A DNA stretch of 64,000 bases from Lepus europaeus (Eukaryota > Chordata > Mammalia > Lagomorpha > Leporidae), in NCBI RefSeq assembly GCF_033115175.1, contig NC_084837.1, positions 21,762,266 through 21,826,265 of the forward strand, in the 5' to 3' direction. The notes under the pieces were generated by a model that was not told the DNA's origin, made no database searches, and worked only from the letters and a program-made list of their open reading frames with translations. Positions 25,247 through 36,237 of this stretch are shown here, piece by piece; the stretch's first letter is position 1; each line of letters opens with the position of its first letter. A program made the position numbers and the translations under genes.

Positions 25247-25573
25247 ATTTTTAAAATGGTTATCTATTTGTTTTTATTTATTTGAAAGGCAGAGTGACAG
25301 AGTCAGAGAGATCTCCCTTGCATTGGTTCACTCTCCAAATGCCCACAACAGTCAAGGCTGGGCCAGGTGGAAGCCAGGAGCCAGGAACTTCATCTGGGTC
25401 TCCCCTAGGGGTGACAGGGACGCAAATACTTGAGGCATGATCTCCTGCCTCCTGGGAAGTACATTAGCAATAAGCTAGATCCGAAATGGAAGTAGAACTC
25501 AAACTAGACATTCTGGTATGGGATGTTCATGTTCTGGGCAGTGGTTCATGTGGCCACAAAGCCTGCGCCCCAG
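25247..25573 (-). mobile_element. Older CSINE
   Basis: TTTTTATTTATTTGAAAGGC tail complement, TTGGTTCACTCTCCAAATGC block, degraded head complement GCCTGCGCCCC. Confidence 0.78.
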
Positions 25574-25593
25574 TGGAACTTTCTATGGTGATA

Positions 25594-25742
25594 GAAATAT
25601 TTTGTGACTATGCTGTGTAATACAGTAGCCACCAGAAACATGTGTAGTGTAGCTAAGGAACTGAATTTTAATTTCATTCATTCTAATTAAATCTAGATGG
25701 CACGCATGATTAGGAGCTCCTATGGTGGATAGCACAGCTCTA
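25594..25742. mobile_element. hAT-type MITE fragment (CACATGTGGCTA family)
   Basis: ATACAGTAGCCACCAGAAAC, GGAACTGAATTTTAATTTCA and GGATAGCACAGCTCTAGA fit the short mammalian elements ending in CTGTCCAATA. The same family occurs at 28660-28870. Family name not decided. Confidence 0.5.
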
Positions 25743-25979
25743 GAGTTTACTTGTGTGCCCTGTGAGTAGGTGAAGAGGACTTCACACTGCCATAGCTCAT
25801 GGGACTATGTGCTATGTCAGTGTCCTACCTGACGCAGACTGTGTGCTCAATAAACCTTTGTTCTCTTTGATGAAGAGAATGGACTTGCTTTTCACATAAA
25901 GCAGTCATGGGGTTTGGGGTGGACAAAATGCCTTCTACAAACTTTCTGTCTCAGGAAGAATACGGATAGCGAGTCCTGG

Positions 25980-26218
25980 TGCCGGTGTTGTGGCACAGTA
26001 TGCCGGGCTGCCACCTGCAGTGTCAGCATCCCATATTGGATTCCAGTCTGGCTGCTCTGCTTCTGATTTGCTAATGTGCCTGGGAAACCACAGAAGACAG
26101 CCCAAGTGCCTGGGCCCCTGCACCCATGTAGGAGACCTGAATGGGTCTCTAGGTTCTTCTGGTTTTGGACCAGCCCCAGCCATTGTGGCCATCTGGGAAG
26201 TGAACCAGCAGATGGACA

Positions 26219-26261
<43 letters not shown>

Positions 26262-26344
26262 TCCTCTCTCTCTTTCCCTCTCTCTCTTCCTTTCTTCTCT
26301 GTCACTCTTTTAAATACATCCTTTTTTAAAATAAGAAAAGGAGT
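25980..26344 (+). mobile_element. Older CSINE
   Basis: Head TGCCGGTGTTGTGGCACAGT, TATTGGATTCCAGTCTGGCT B-box region, long CT-rich part 26226-26303. Flanked by GAGTCCTGG (25971 and 26345). Confidence 0.88.
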
Positions 26345-26466
26345 GAGTCCTGGAGGGACAGTTTCATTCTGTGAGGTGTGGTGGAAGAGGCAGTTATTAG
26401 GCAAGGAAAAGATCATTTCAGGTGAAGATGGAGAAAAGCGTATTGTCAGGAGGTAGAATCTCTGGG

Positions 26467-26809
26467 GGCCGGCGCTGTGGCTTAACAGGCTAATCCTCCA
26501 CCTTGCGGCACTGGCACACTGGGTTCTAGTCCCGGTTGGGGCGCCGGATTCTATCCCGGTTGCCCCTCTTCCAGGCCAGCTCTCTGCTATGGCCCGGGAA
26601 GGCAGTGGAGGATGGCCCAAGTCCTTGGGCCCTGCACCCGCATGGGAGACCAGGAGAAGCACCTGGCTCCTGGCTTCGGATCAGCGCGGTGCGGCGGCCG
26701 CAGCGGCCATTGAGGGGTGAACCAACAGCAAAAAGGAAGACCTTACTCTCTGTCTCTCTCTCTCTTACTATCCACTCTGCCTGTCAAAAAAAAAAAAAAA
26801 AAAAAAAAA
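26467..26809 (+). mobile_element. Young CSINE
   Basis: Head GGCCGGCGCTGTGGCTTAAC and a clean A26 tail. Flanked by AGAATCTCTGGG (26455 and 26810). Among the least diverged copies. Confidence 0.95.
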
Positions 26810-26880
26810 AGAATCTCTGGGTATCTGGTGAGGAAAGATCACTTCCAAAGGTTTGGAAGGGATTCATTTATTATCTTCTT

Positions 26881-27196
26881 ATTTAAAAAATTACTTCATT
26901 TAGTTGAAAGGCAGAGCAATGGTGGGGAGGGTGGGCGGGGGGGGGCAGAGAGAGAGATCTTCCAGCTGCTGGCTCACTCTACAAATAGCTGCAATGGCTG
27001 TGGCTGGGTCAGGCCGAAGCCAAGAGCCCGAAACTCAGTCCAGGTCTCCCACACATGTGGAAGGGGCCCAAGCACTTTAACCATTTTCCACTGCTTTCTC
27101 AGGCACATTAGCAGGAAGCTAGATTGGAAGGGGAGCACCAGGACTCAGACCTGAGCAGGTGACAGCTTAACCCACAGTACCACAACAGCAGCCCCT
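26881..27196 (-). mobile_element. Older CSINE
   Basis: TTAGTTGAAAGGCAGAGCAA tail complement, GGTGGGCGGGGGGGGGCAGA run, ACCCACAGTACCACAACAGC head complement. Confidence 0.78.
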
Positions 27197-27513
27197 AATT
27201 TTTTTCACGGTTGCTTTTTTTATTATTATTATTTTTGGCACTGTCCACTGTATCACCACAACATAGGCAGAAAAGCCGCAGCCAGCCAACGAGAAGCACC
27301 AGGGCTGTCCTCATACATGTCCTATCTATCCCATAAGGATGTTCCTTGCTTGTCCCTCAAAATTTATGAAATTATTATGATTAATTTAAAATAAATTTAT
27401 GATACTATGAAAAAAGCTCCTAGGTTTCTTGAATTTTGAGGCTTGCGTGTGGTTGCCTTGGCGGGGCCAGATCAAATCCAGACATCCCACCCTTGATTCA
27501 AAAGAAGGCGGCA
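27197..27513. other. Intergenic, nothing recognised
   Basis: Unique-looking sequence with no supported gene. Confidence 0.4.
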
Positions 27514-28115
27514 GGGGGCTGTACTGTGGCATAGTGGGTAAAGCCGATCCAGCTCCCTACTAATGTGCCTAGGAAAGCAGCGGAAGATGGCCCACGTGCT
27601 TGGGCCCCTGCATCCACATGGGAGACCTAAAAGAATTCCTGGCTCCTAGCTTCAGCTTGGCCCAGCCCTGGCTGATGTGGCCATTTGGGGAGTGAACCAG
27701 TGGATGGAAGATCTCTCTCGCTCTGTTTGTCCTCTCTAAATCTGACTTAAAAAAAAAAAAGATTTATTTATTTATTTGAAAGGCAGAATTACAGAGAGGC
27801 AGAAGAAGCAGAGAGAGAGAGAGGTCTTTCATCTGTTGGTTCACTTCCCAAATGGCCACTATGGCTGGAGATGGGCCGATCCAAAGCCAGGTGCAGGAGC
27901 TTCTTCCGGATTTCCCACGCAGGTGCAGGGGCCTAAGGACGTGGGCCATCCTCCACTGCTTTCCCAGACACATTAGTAGGGAGCTGGATTGGAAGTGGAG
28001 CAGCCGGGACTTGAACTGGCTCTCATGGGATGCTAGTGCTGCAGGCAGTGGCTTTACTTGCTATGTCATAGCGCTGGCCCCTAACTCTGCCTTTCAAATA
28101 AATAAATATTCAAAG
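27514..28115 (+). mobile_element. Older CSINE with a second CSINE in its tail
   Basis: The outer copy has body 27514-27748 (GGGGGCTGTACTGTGGCATA, internal deletion before CCGATCCAGCTCCC) and resumes at 28083 with TAACTCTGCCTTTCAAATAAAT. Between lies a reverse copy. TAAATCTGACTT and TAACTCTGCCTT at the borders look like its aged duplication. Confidence 0.8.
27749..28082 (-). mobile_element. CSINE inserted in another CSINE
   Basis: Reverse copy with GATTTATTTATTTATTTGAA tail complement, GTTCACTTCCCAAATGGCCA block and head complement TGTCATAGCGCTGGCCC. Confidence 0.88.
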
Positions 28116-28655
28116 AAGAAGAGGGAGGAGGAGGAGGAGGAAAAGGAGAAGATGAAGGGGGAAAAGGTGGGGAAGGAGGCGGGAGCTCACGGTTTGGGGT
28201 AAACAATTCCCTGCAAACTCTCTTTCCGGGGCCCAGGAGACTGCCTCTGTGAGTTCTCCTATACATACAAGACCTGTGCTGCCTTTCGCTCTGCTTCTAT
28301 GGCCTGACATGCTAAATAAAGTCCTTTTTGCCTTCTTCCCTTCTCTCATGATGGCCTCCAGTCAGTCCTGTTGATCTCTAAAATACTATCAAATAAGCTC
28401 CCCCCTTTCCATCCCAGCTTCCCCATTCCAGTTCAGATCGGCAGCAACTTTTCCCTGCGTCATTGTTGTGGGCTTCCTGTTTCCAATCCGATATTTCTCT
28501 AACCAGGTTCATGGAGCACAGTTGGGCAGTTTGTGTACTGCACACAGGAGGTGAGGGGGGCTGAAATATGCCCTGTCAATCTGTTCTCTGGTGTGGGGTT
28601 CTATTTATATGGAGAGGATAACATGTGTAGTGTTGAAAGGTGCCATATAAACCTG
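28116..28655. other. Intergenic: purine tract then LTR-like 3' end
   Basis: 28116-28168 is a GGA/GAA-rich tract. 28170-28350 carries AATAAA near 28315 followed by GTCCTTTTTGCCTTC, resembling an LTR polyA region, but without a partner LTR or clear ends. The rest is unremarkable. Confidence 0.35.
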
Positions 28656-28659
28656 GTGC

Positions 28660-28870
28660 TATAGACCTCTACTATCCAATATGGTAGCCACCAGCTACAT
28701 ATGGCTATCAAAGTGTAATTCATTAAAAAGATATAACATTTAAAGTTTAATTCCTCAGTCATATTTGCTACACTGAAAGTGCCCAAGAGTCACATGTGCC
28801 TTGTGGTTACTGTATTGGAGAGCAGACAAACTGAAAATTTCTACCAGTGCAGGAAGTTCTACCGGACAGC
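28660..28870. mobile_element. hAT-type MITE (CACATGTGGCTA family)
   Basis: Starts near CTACTATCCAATATGGTAGC, contains GCTACATATGGCTATC, and ends near GAAGTTCTACCGGACAGC. The ends are inverted versions of CTGTCCAATA-type termini. It shares its left arm with 25594-25742. Confidence 0.6.
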
Positions 28871-29061
28871 AGCGAGTAGACCTTCCTTTGAAACTGGTTC
28901 ACACAATGCTCTAGTGTGAGTGATCTTTAATCCCAAACATGTCCTCCTCGTGCTTAAAAGTCTTCCATGATTTCCACTTCCATCAGCAGCAGTTAGGTGG
29001 CCCAACCATTCTGTGACTAGTAGCCAGCATCCACAGCAAAACAGCCAGAAAGAATAGAAGG

Positions 29062-29334
29062 GAAGAGGTTGCTGTTGTGGCTACATCTGGTTAAGTTGCT
29101 ATTGGCATCTCATATCAAGGTGCCAGCTCAAGTCACTGGTGCTCTGTTTCCAATCCACTCGAGAGGAGCCTGGGCTCCTGTCACCTATGTGGGAGACCCA
29201 GACGGAGCTCCGGGCTGCCGCAACTCCAGCCGTTGCAGGGTTGAACCAGTGGAGAAAAGAACTCTGCTTCTCCCTCTCTTTTTGTCACTCTGCCTTTCAA
29301 ATAAATAAATCTTTGGGAAAAAAAAAAAAAGGGA
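29062..29334 (+). mobile_element. Old CSINE with internal deletion
   Basis: GTTGCTGTTGTGGCTACATC head, GCATCTCATATCAAGGTGCC region, tail CTTTCAAATAAATAAATCTT plus A13. Confidence 0.75.
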
Positions 29335-30079
29335 GGCGTACTCATGGATTTTTGGTGCTGTTTTGATAGGTATTTGTTTTGATTACATCTACATTTCTGC
29401 GTTTCTGTATCTATATTGCCATCTCTCTATAATTTTATATCTATATAATGTTCCATTGGGTTGTCATGGGAAAGTTTACTTGTGTGGTGAGCAAACACAG
29501 CTTGAAACCCTTGGGCTTGTAGGATATGGGGTCTGAACTCCTTAGCAGGGCACATGAAGTCTTTCATGATCTGACCCCTTGCTAACTCCTTTCTAACTGT
29601 TAACACTGTCTTGCATTTATGTTCCACTAATGTAAAACTGACGCTGGGTTCAGCCAACACACCAAGCTCTTCTTTGTAAGCACAGTCTTCGCGTGTGCCG
29701 GACTGCTTCCTTGGACAGCTAGCTGCCAGCTCTACCTTGTCTTAGCCTGGACAGCTTCTACTCACCACAGAGGCCTGAGCTTAGGAAACCTCTACTCCAA
29801 GAATTCTGGCCCGAATGCCTAGGGCCGGCTGGGTCCTCTTTGACCTTTCAGAACCTCCTACAGACATCCCTGTCTGGCTTATAATCTCGTAATTATTTAA
29901 TCAGTAAATATTTATTCGTTTCCGGCACTATATTAATTTCTTTCAGTGCAAAGCTACTTCACTCATCTTTGTATCTCAAGAGAGAAGTATAGAACCTGGG
30001 ACAAACTGGGCACTCATTCAGTAAATACTTGGTCAGAGAGTAACCAGAGGACCAAAGAATCCAACTGTGCCGACAACAT
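29335..30079. other. Upstream flank of CNIH1
   Basis: No SINE and no gene. The last 80 bases lead into the CpG island. Confidence 0.45.
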
Positions 30080-30099
30080 GAGTGCGATGCACACTCCAG

Positions 30100-30113
30100 C
30101 CATCAGAGGGCGC
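30100..30113 (+). promoter_or_regulatory. CTCF-like motif
   Basis: CCATCAGAGGGCGC fits the CTCF core CCASYAGRKGGCRS at 13 of 14 positions. It lies 167 bases before the CNIH1 start codon. Binding is inferred. Confidence 0.5.
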
Positions 30114-30130
30114 TGGCGCGGCGCCCCTGG

Positions 30131-30142
30131 TGCGCAGGCGCG
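30131..30142 (+). promoter_or_regulatory. NRF1-like motif
   Basis: TGCGCAGGCGCG is one base from the palindromic NRF1 consensus and is common in CpG-island promoters. Confidence 0.5.
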
Positions 30143-30160
30143 CTGGGAGGCGGGCACCAC

Positions 30161-30177
30161 GGCGGCGGCGGCGGCGG
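30161..30177 (+). repeat. (GGC)n in the CNIH1 5' leader
   Basis: Five to six GGC units about 105 bases before the start codon. A possible length polymorphism. Confidence 0.8.
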
Positions 30178-30279
30178 TCCTGGCTGCGGCCGGGGGAAGT
30201 GAATGGTTTTACCCAGAGGGCTCTGCGCCGCCTTTCTCCCGCTGGCACCGGCGCCGCTCCCTGCTCCTCCTGCCCGGCC

Positions 30280-30360
30280 ATGGCGTTCACGTTCGCGGCC
30301 TTCTGCTACATGCTGGCGCTGCTGCTCACCGCGGCGCTCATCTTCTTCGCCATCTGGCAC
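30280..30360 (+). CDS. CNIH1: CNIH1 coding exon 1
   Basis: 27 codons, Met to His, ending in phase 0 at donor GTGAGT. Encodes the N-terminal membrane segment. Confidence 0.98.
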
Positions 30361-32103
30361 GTGAGTAGCCGGGGCCGGGGGGAAGGCGGGCGCGGCGGCG
30401 GCGCAGCCCCTTCTCGCCCGGGGGCCCACAGTGCCGGGGACGCGGCGGCCCCCCGGAGGTCGCCGGGGCGGCGCGGGCCGCGCCGTGAGGGGTCTGCGCG
30501 CCGGTCCCCCTCGCGGCCTGGGGGGCTGCAGGTCGCTGGGGGGCAGCCGGGCGAGGGTCGCCAGGCCGGCGCGCGGCAGTGTCCAGGCGCAGGCCGCGCG
30601 CACCGCTGCTCGGCCGCGGCGGGGCGGGGCGGCCGCGGTGCAGCCGGGCCCTGCGGGACAGCGCCCCGCGTCCCGGGGGAGGCTGCCGAGGGCGCCCCGA
30701 GCCGCGGCACGCACTCAGCGAGAAGTTTCGAGGAATGTTCATGATGTAATAGCGAGTGCCTGCCTGATGGAGGGTTTCCGCAGGAGTGTGGCCGACGCCG
30801 ACGGCCACAGCCCGGCCGAGATGCGTGTCCACCTGGACGACTTCTGGGCACTTGTTGGGGCTGCGAACAGAACCACGTCCTCTCCCAGCGCCCCCAGCCC
30901 CTCCCCGGGATTCCGGCTTCCTGTGAACTCGGATGCGGGGCGCGTTGCTTTGTCGACCGCCCTGAGTCCCGCTTTGACCGCCGGCTGTTTCTCGGGAGAC
31001 GGTCTCCGAGCCACCTCTGTAATTGATGGTTGCCTGGCATGGTAGAGGGCGTTTTAATTTGATTTTCAGAATGCTCAGAAACCGTCGGTTGCGCTGAAGG
31101 AGTTTTAGTGTCTTTGACTTCGCATCCTAAAAAGCCCGTAGGATTCAAAAGCGCATCCTCAGTGGGCCCTAAGAGGAACAGGCTTAAGTTCCCGGTGACA
31201 GTTCTACCAGAGACTTTTTAAATTATTTTATTTTATTATTATTATTATTAACTTATTTATTTATTTTACAGAATTCTGGTTCTGTAGCATAAAGTGGGAG
31301 GCGTTAATAGCCCACTGGCAATCAGCTGCCATGAGTTCTGTCTTCCTTTTGCGCCTGTCCTCCCCATAGCCCAGTGCTTCTGGAATGATGGTCTCCCTTT
31401 GCATAGCTGAGGGTGTTCACCCCCAAGTCAGGTGTGGTCCTGCCCACGCCAGGGATTTGTTAGGAAACGTCCGGAGAAGCGGAGTGATGGGCTGGCAGCA
31501 GTGTGTTGTGCCAAAAGACGTCTCACAAGCAGAGAGACGGCATGGACCATTCCCTTTGGCTCAGCGGTGCGATGCTGCTTGGTTGCCACCCTGCCTGCTC
31601 GTGGACCGGGCGTGCTTGGGGAGGCTGCTGACTTTCAGACATGGCTGCTATCTCAGTGCTGGTCAGGAGCCAGGAGGACCCTGAGGAGCGGCAGGGCTGG
31701 TGCTGGGGAAGGTGGAGCAGCCCCGATGGAGCTGCAGTGTGTGGCCGTGGCCTGGCCGAGGCCTGGCGGTGGGTGGGGTTCGCTGGCGGTCACCCGCTGC
31801 TTGCTGCAAGGAGATTCAGAGCAAGGAGCCGCGCGGTGGCCCTTTCCACATTTTTACTTTTAGGACCTCCTTGTGCTTGGCTTCACGAAAACCTGAACCG
31901 CGCCTTTTAAAAAATGAGTAGTTTAATTTCAGCTTTGAAATGCGTGTCTCCGGGAAGTAGATAATTTTAAGCCCTGTTACAGAATTAAAAAAAAAAAAAA
32001 AAAAAAGAATCCTGTCACAGGTTAATGGAGAGCCTTCATGTTTAGGGGTTTCTCAGTTCAGAGAGTCACTGCATCCTTTTGGAAACAATTCTAAATAAAC
32101 ATG

Positions 32104-32134
<31 letters not shown>

Positions 32135-35100
32135 GGACAGGCAGAGTTAGACAGTGAGAGAGAGAGACAGAGAGAAAGGTCTTCCTTCTGTTGGTTCACC
32201 CCCCAAATGGCTGCTGGCGTGCTGCGCTGATCTGAAGCCAGGAGCCAGGTGCTTCCTCCTGGTCTCCCATGGGGTGCAGGGCCCAAAGACTTGGGCCATC
32301 CTCCACTGCCCTCCCGGGCCACAGCAGAGAGCTGGACTGGAAGAGGGGCAACCGGGACAGAATCCGGCGCCCCGACTGGGACTAGAACCCGGTGCCCATA
32401 TGGGATGCAGGCGCTGCAGGTGGAGGATTAACCAAGTGAGCCACAGTGCCGGCCCCAATAGACATGTAATTTTAAATTGTCTATTATCCACGTAACCTGA
32501 ACTTTTTTTTTTTTTTTAAAGAATTTATTTATTTGAGAGTCAGAGAGACAGGTCTTCCATCCGCTGGTTCACTCCCCAAATGGCTGCAACCTGAGCTGGG
32601 CTGATCTGAAGCTAGGAGTCAGGAGCTTCTTCCGGGCAGGTGCAGGGACAAAACACTTGGACCATCTCCACTGCTTCCCCAGGCACATTAGCAGGGAGCT
32701 GGATCAGAAGTGGAGCAGCCAGGACTCAAACTGGTGCCCATATAGGATGCCAGCACTATAGGTGGCAGCTGTACCTGCTATACCACAGCACTGACCCCTC
32801 TCTTTTCTTTCTTTCTTTTTTTTTTTTTTAGATTTGTTTATTTATTTGAAACTCAGGTACAGAGAGAGAGAGAGAGAGAAAGAGAAAGAGACAGATCTTC
32901 CATTCACTGGTTCACTCTTTAAATGGCTACAACGGCCGGGGCTGGGCCAGGCCAAAGACAGGAGCCAGAAGCTTTTTCTGGGTCTCTCATTTGTGTACAG
33001 GTCATCTTCTGCTGCTTTCGCAAGCGCATTAGCAGGGCACTGGATTGGAAGTGAAACAGTTGGGACTTGAACCTGCATCCATAGGGGATGCCAGTGCTGT
33101 GGACTGCAGCTTAACCTGCTGCTCCACAGCACTGTCCCCAGGGATCCTGAGTTTTATACTTGGCATCTTGAGGGATTTGTCTGTTTTTTTATTTTTATAT
33201 TTTGTGGGCGATCTTATGAACATTTTTGTTGAGCCACACAAAAGGCCACTGCAAAAGAGTTGAAATCCTCTCGTTTAAGAATCCTATCGGAAGAGCATTG
33301 AAAACTCTCACTTAGGGCACTCAAACAGAAACACATTTGGCATAATATGCAAAATGCCGCTGGAAGTCACCTAAAGATAATGTCCAATAAAAAAAATAGT
33401 GTTAAAGATAAGTTTTGTATTTTGCTATTAAATTAGATCTTGTTATAGGCAACTACTGTTTTTCTTTTGTGATGATGGTCCTTGTCTTGAACTTTATTAC
33501 TAAAATGCAGTGGGGATATATCACAGTAGTGTCAGGTTGCTAATCATGTCCGTGAGTAATCAGAAATCAGTATCTTCTGATTTCACATTTATATTTTTAT
33601 CATTTACTTGTGTTAGGGGCCATTAGAACAGGAAAATCTCCTGATGAATTCTTTTTTGTTGTTTTAATTTGTTGATTTTTATTTGAAAGGCAGAGTTACA
33701 GAGAGAGGGAGAGACAGAGGGAGAGTGATCCTCCATCCACTGGTTCACTCCCCAGTGGCTGCAACGGCTAGAGCTGTGACGGACCAAAGCTAGGAGCCAG
33801 AAGCTTCTTCCAGGTCTCCCAAGTGGATGCAGGGGCCCAAGCACTTGGGCCGTCTTCTGCTGCTTTCCCAGGCACATTAGTAGGGAGCTGGATCGGAAGA
33901 AGAACAGCCCGGACTAGAAATGACATCCATATTGGATGCCGACGCTGCTGGCAGTGGCTTAACCGCCACAATGCCGGTTCCAAATTCTGTCCTTTTTAAA
34001 AAAAATCTCCAGTGTTTTTCACTCTCCGCACCTTCCATTCAATAAATATTTATTGAACACTTAAATATGTGCCAGGTGTCATTTTTATGTTTTAGGTCCT
34101 CGGCCACAGTAGTGAATACAGTAAAAATCTTGGTTCTCTTCAGTGTTACATTATCTAACTGTTTTCATTTCTATTTTGTTAGAGTTTTTATTGGGACAAA
34201 TTGGTGGAATTTATAAAATTATAGAAATTGAGACTCTATCTTTTTATGAAACTTAAGAAGATTAACAGGGAAATAAGCATATTAAAAGCTAGAAATACAG
34301 CACTACTGATTACTGATAATACAGGGCGGTGCTGTCTCACTTAGAAAGATGCTATTCCCAACCCAGCAGGGGAGGCCGGGATCAGTGCTGTGTCCCCTGA
34401 GTAATCAGTGGCAGCAGTTGACATGGCTCCTCATTAAACTTGCTGCCATTGGCCTCTCTGACACACGGTGTCAGTGCCACACGGTGGTGTATGGCCTGTA
34501 TTTTGGGTCTAAGTACATTTTCACTTTGAAGTTCTGTGCTTTAGTGACCCCTAAGGTGATAGCCATATCCCTGCAGAGTGTGGACAAAAGCATTCCTGGA
34601 AATGTATATGTTTGGGCCCGAAGGGGAGCAAGTTGAAGTGCGAAGTCCATCTCTGGTGTCTCACCAGTGCTGTGGCAAGGGCAGGGCCTGCCCACATCAT
34701 TCAAAGTGCTCCTGCAACGTGCAAGAGAACCTGTTGGTCAATGTCAGTGAAGTGCTACCTGCAAACATTCACAAGAATGCCATTATTTTTGCCTGAGACA
34801 GTCAGGAAAACTCCAGAGAGTAGTTGATACATAGAAAGCAGATCTTTAAGAGAAAGAGGAGTTTGGATAAATAATTTTGGAGGTAGAGGAAGTCATATCT
34901 CAAGTAGAGAAAATAAGAGAGTGGGTGTTGAAGAGATGGAAATTTGAAGGTAATTAGCTCAGTGATATCAGATCATTTTAATGATAATGACATAACAGTG
35001 TTTTCAGTTCTTTTAATCTGATTCTTGTGGTTCTTGCTATTAGTATGTGTTTACTGTAAATTGGTTTGCTTTTACTTTCATTTTATTAACTTGTTTCAGT

Positions 35101-36205
35101 AGTTATTTGATGGTGGGGCAGGTTTGTTGCTCCTTTTTATTCAAATGAGTTGTCCTAACTGTTTAAATTTTATTTTAGATTATTGCATTTGATGAGCTGA
35201 AGACTGATTACAAGAACCCTATAGACCAGTGTAATACCCTGAATCCTGTAAGTTACAATATAGGATTTGTCTATAGATTTTTAAAATGTTATTTGCTTTT
35301 AACTTGATACAATTTTGAAAATGGCCAGTATTCTCAGAGGCATGGTATATTTGTACTTTTTGAAATAGGTACAGTTTTTTAAATGTTTTTTTTTCTGTCA
35401 TGCGTGACTATTCTGACTATTATTAATCTGCTGGTGATCTTGTCAGCTGTCATACTAACATTCTTCCAATCTGCTTTTTACGTTGTCGGCCAAAGACAGT
35501 TGAAAAGGTCAAAAAGATTAAAAGAGTCAAAATTGCACTAAAGGTGTGTACTGCTTTTCAGTTTAATGCTTTGATGCTACTTCATTTCATGGGGAGGGTA
35601 GGGCATTTGTATTGTTCTGTTCAGTGTGCTTGTTCATATGCCTGTTGAGGTTTATGATTTCATGAAACTTCATACTTTATGCAAATATTTGCTTGCTGGC
35701 CCAGTCAAGTAGGGAAAGCTGTTAAATGCTTATGCCTTTTTAAATGTCATAGCCATAGGCACTTCTGTATTAAATTATTTGGTGCAATGTTTGAAAGTTG
35801 GTTAATATAAAGCGACTTTATAACAGAGTTGAGATTATTCTTGAGTTGTGGCTTTATTGTGAGGTGGGAGGCAAGTGGCATCTTTGGTAGGGGCTTAGCT
35901 GCCTAGGCTGGCTTTAGCCCTGGTTAGGGGTGTTCTGGAGTAGATTTAGCCTCTCCGCTAATGCTTTTTCTTAGCCTTTCAGGTGGATAGCTCTGTTCTT
36001 GCATTCTGGAATCTTGAGGTAATTGCCCTTTGGACTTAAACTGCTAGAATTTCATAGAAAGCAATTTGTCTACAAATGTCTAGAGTTATTTGTAGCGCAT
36101 GTCCATTCTCAGTCTCTAAGACAGATCTGTCATACATACACTAAGTTGTGAGATGGGATGGAGTTAGTGATCCTGAGGCTCCATTTGCTTAGAGGTTTTG
36201 TGGAC

Positions 36206-36237
<32 letters not shown>

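Larger units (their letters stand above)
30085..30970 (+). promoter_or_regulatory. CNIH1: CNIH1 CpG-island promoter
   Basis: Abrupt change to very GC- and CpG-rich sequence spanning the 5' UTR, exon 1 and the start of intron 1. No TATA box is visible upstream of the start codon, as expected for a broadly expressed gene. Long open frames on both strands here (up to 280 codons, reverse) come from the low stop-codon frequency of GC-rich DNA. Confidence 0.85.

Noticed and set aside
25892-26662. 256-codon reverse open frame, the second longest in the window
   Set aside because: It runs through two SINEs (25980-26344 and 26467-26809) and their (GA)n part; no conserved protein is seen.
28170-28350. 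Retroviral LTR end
   Set aside because: One AATAAA with T-rich sequence after it is too little; no partner or duplicated flank found.
30306-31148. 280-codon reverse frame and several others over the CNIH1 CpG island
   Set aside because: GC-rich DNA has few stop codons; frames on both strands overlap the true exon, and none shows a known domain.
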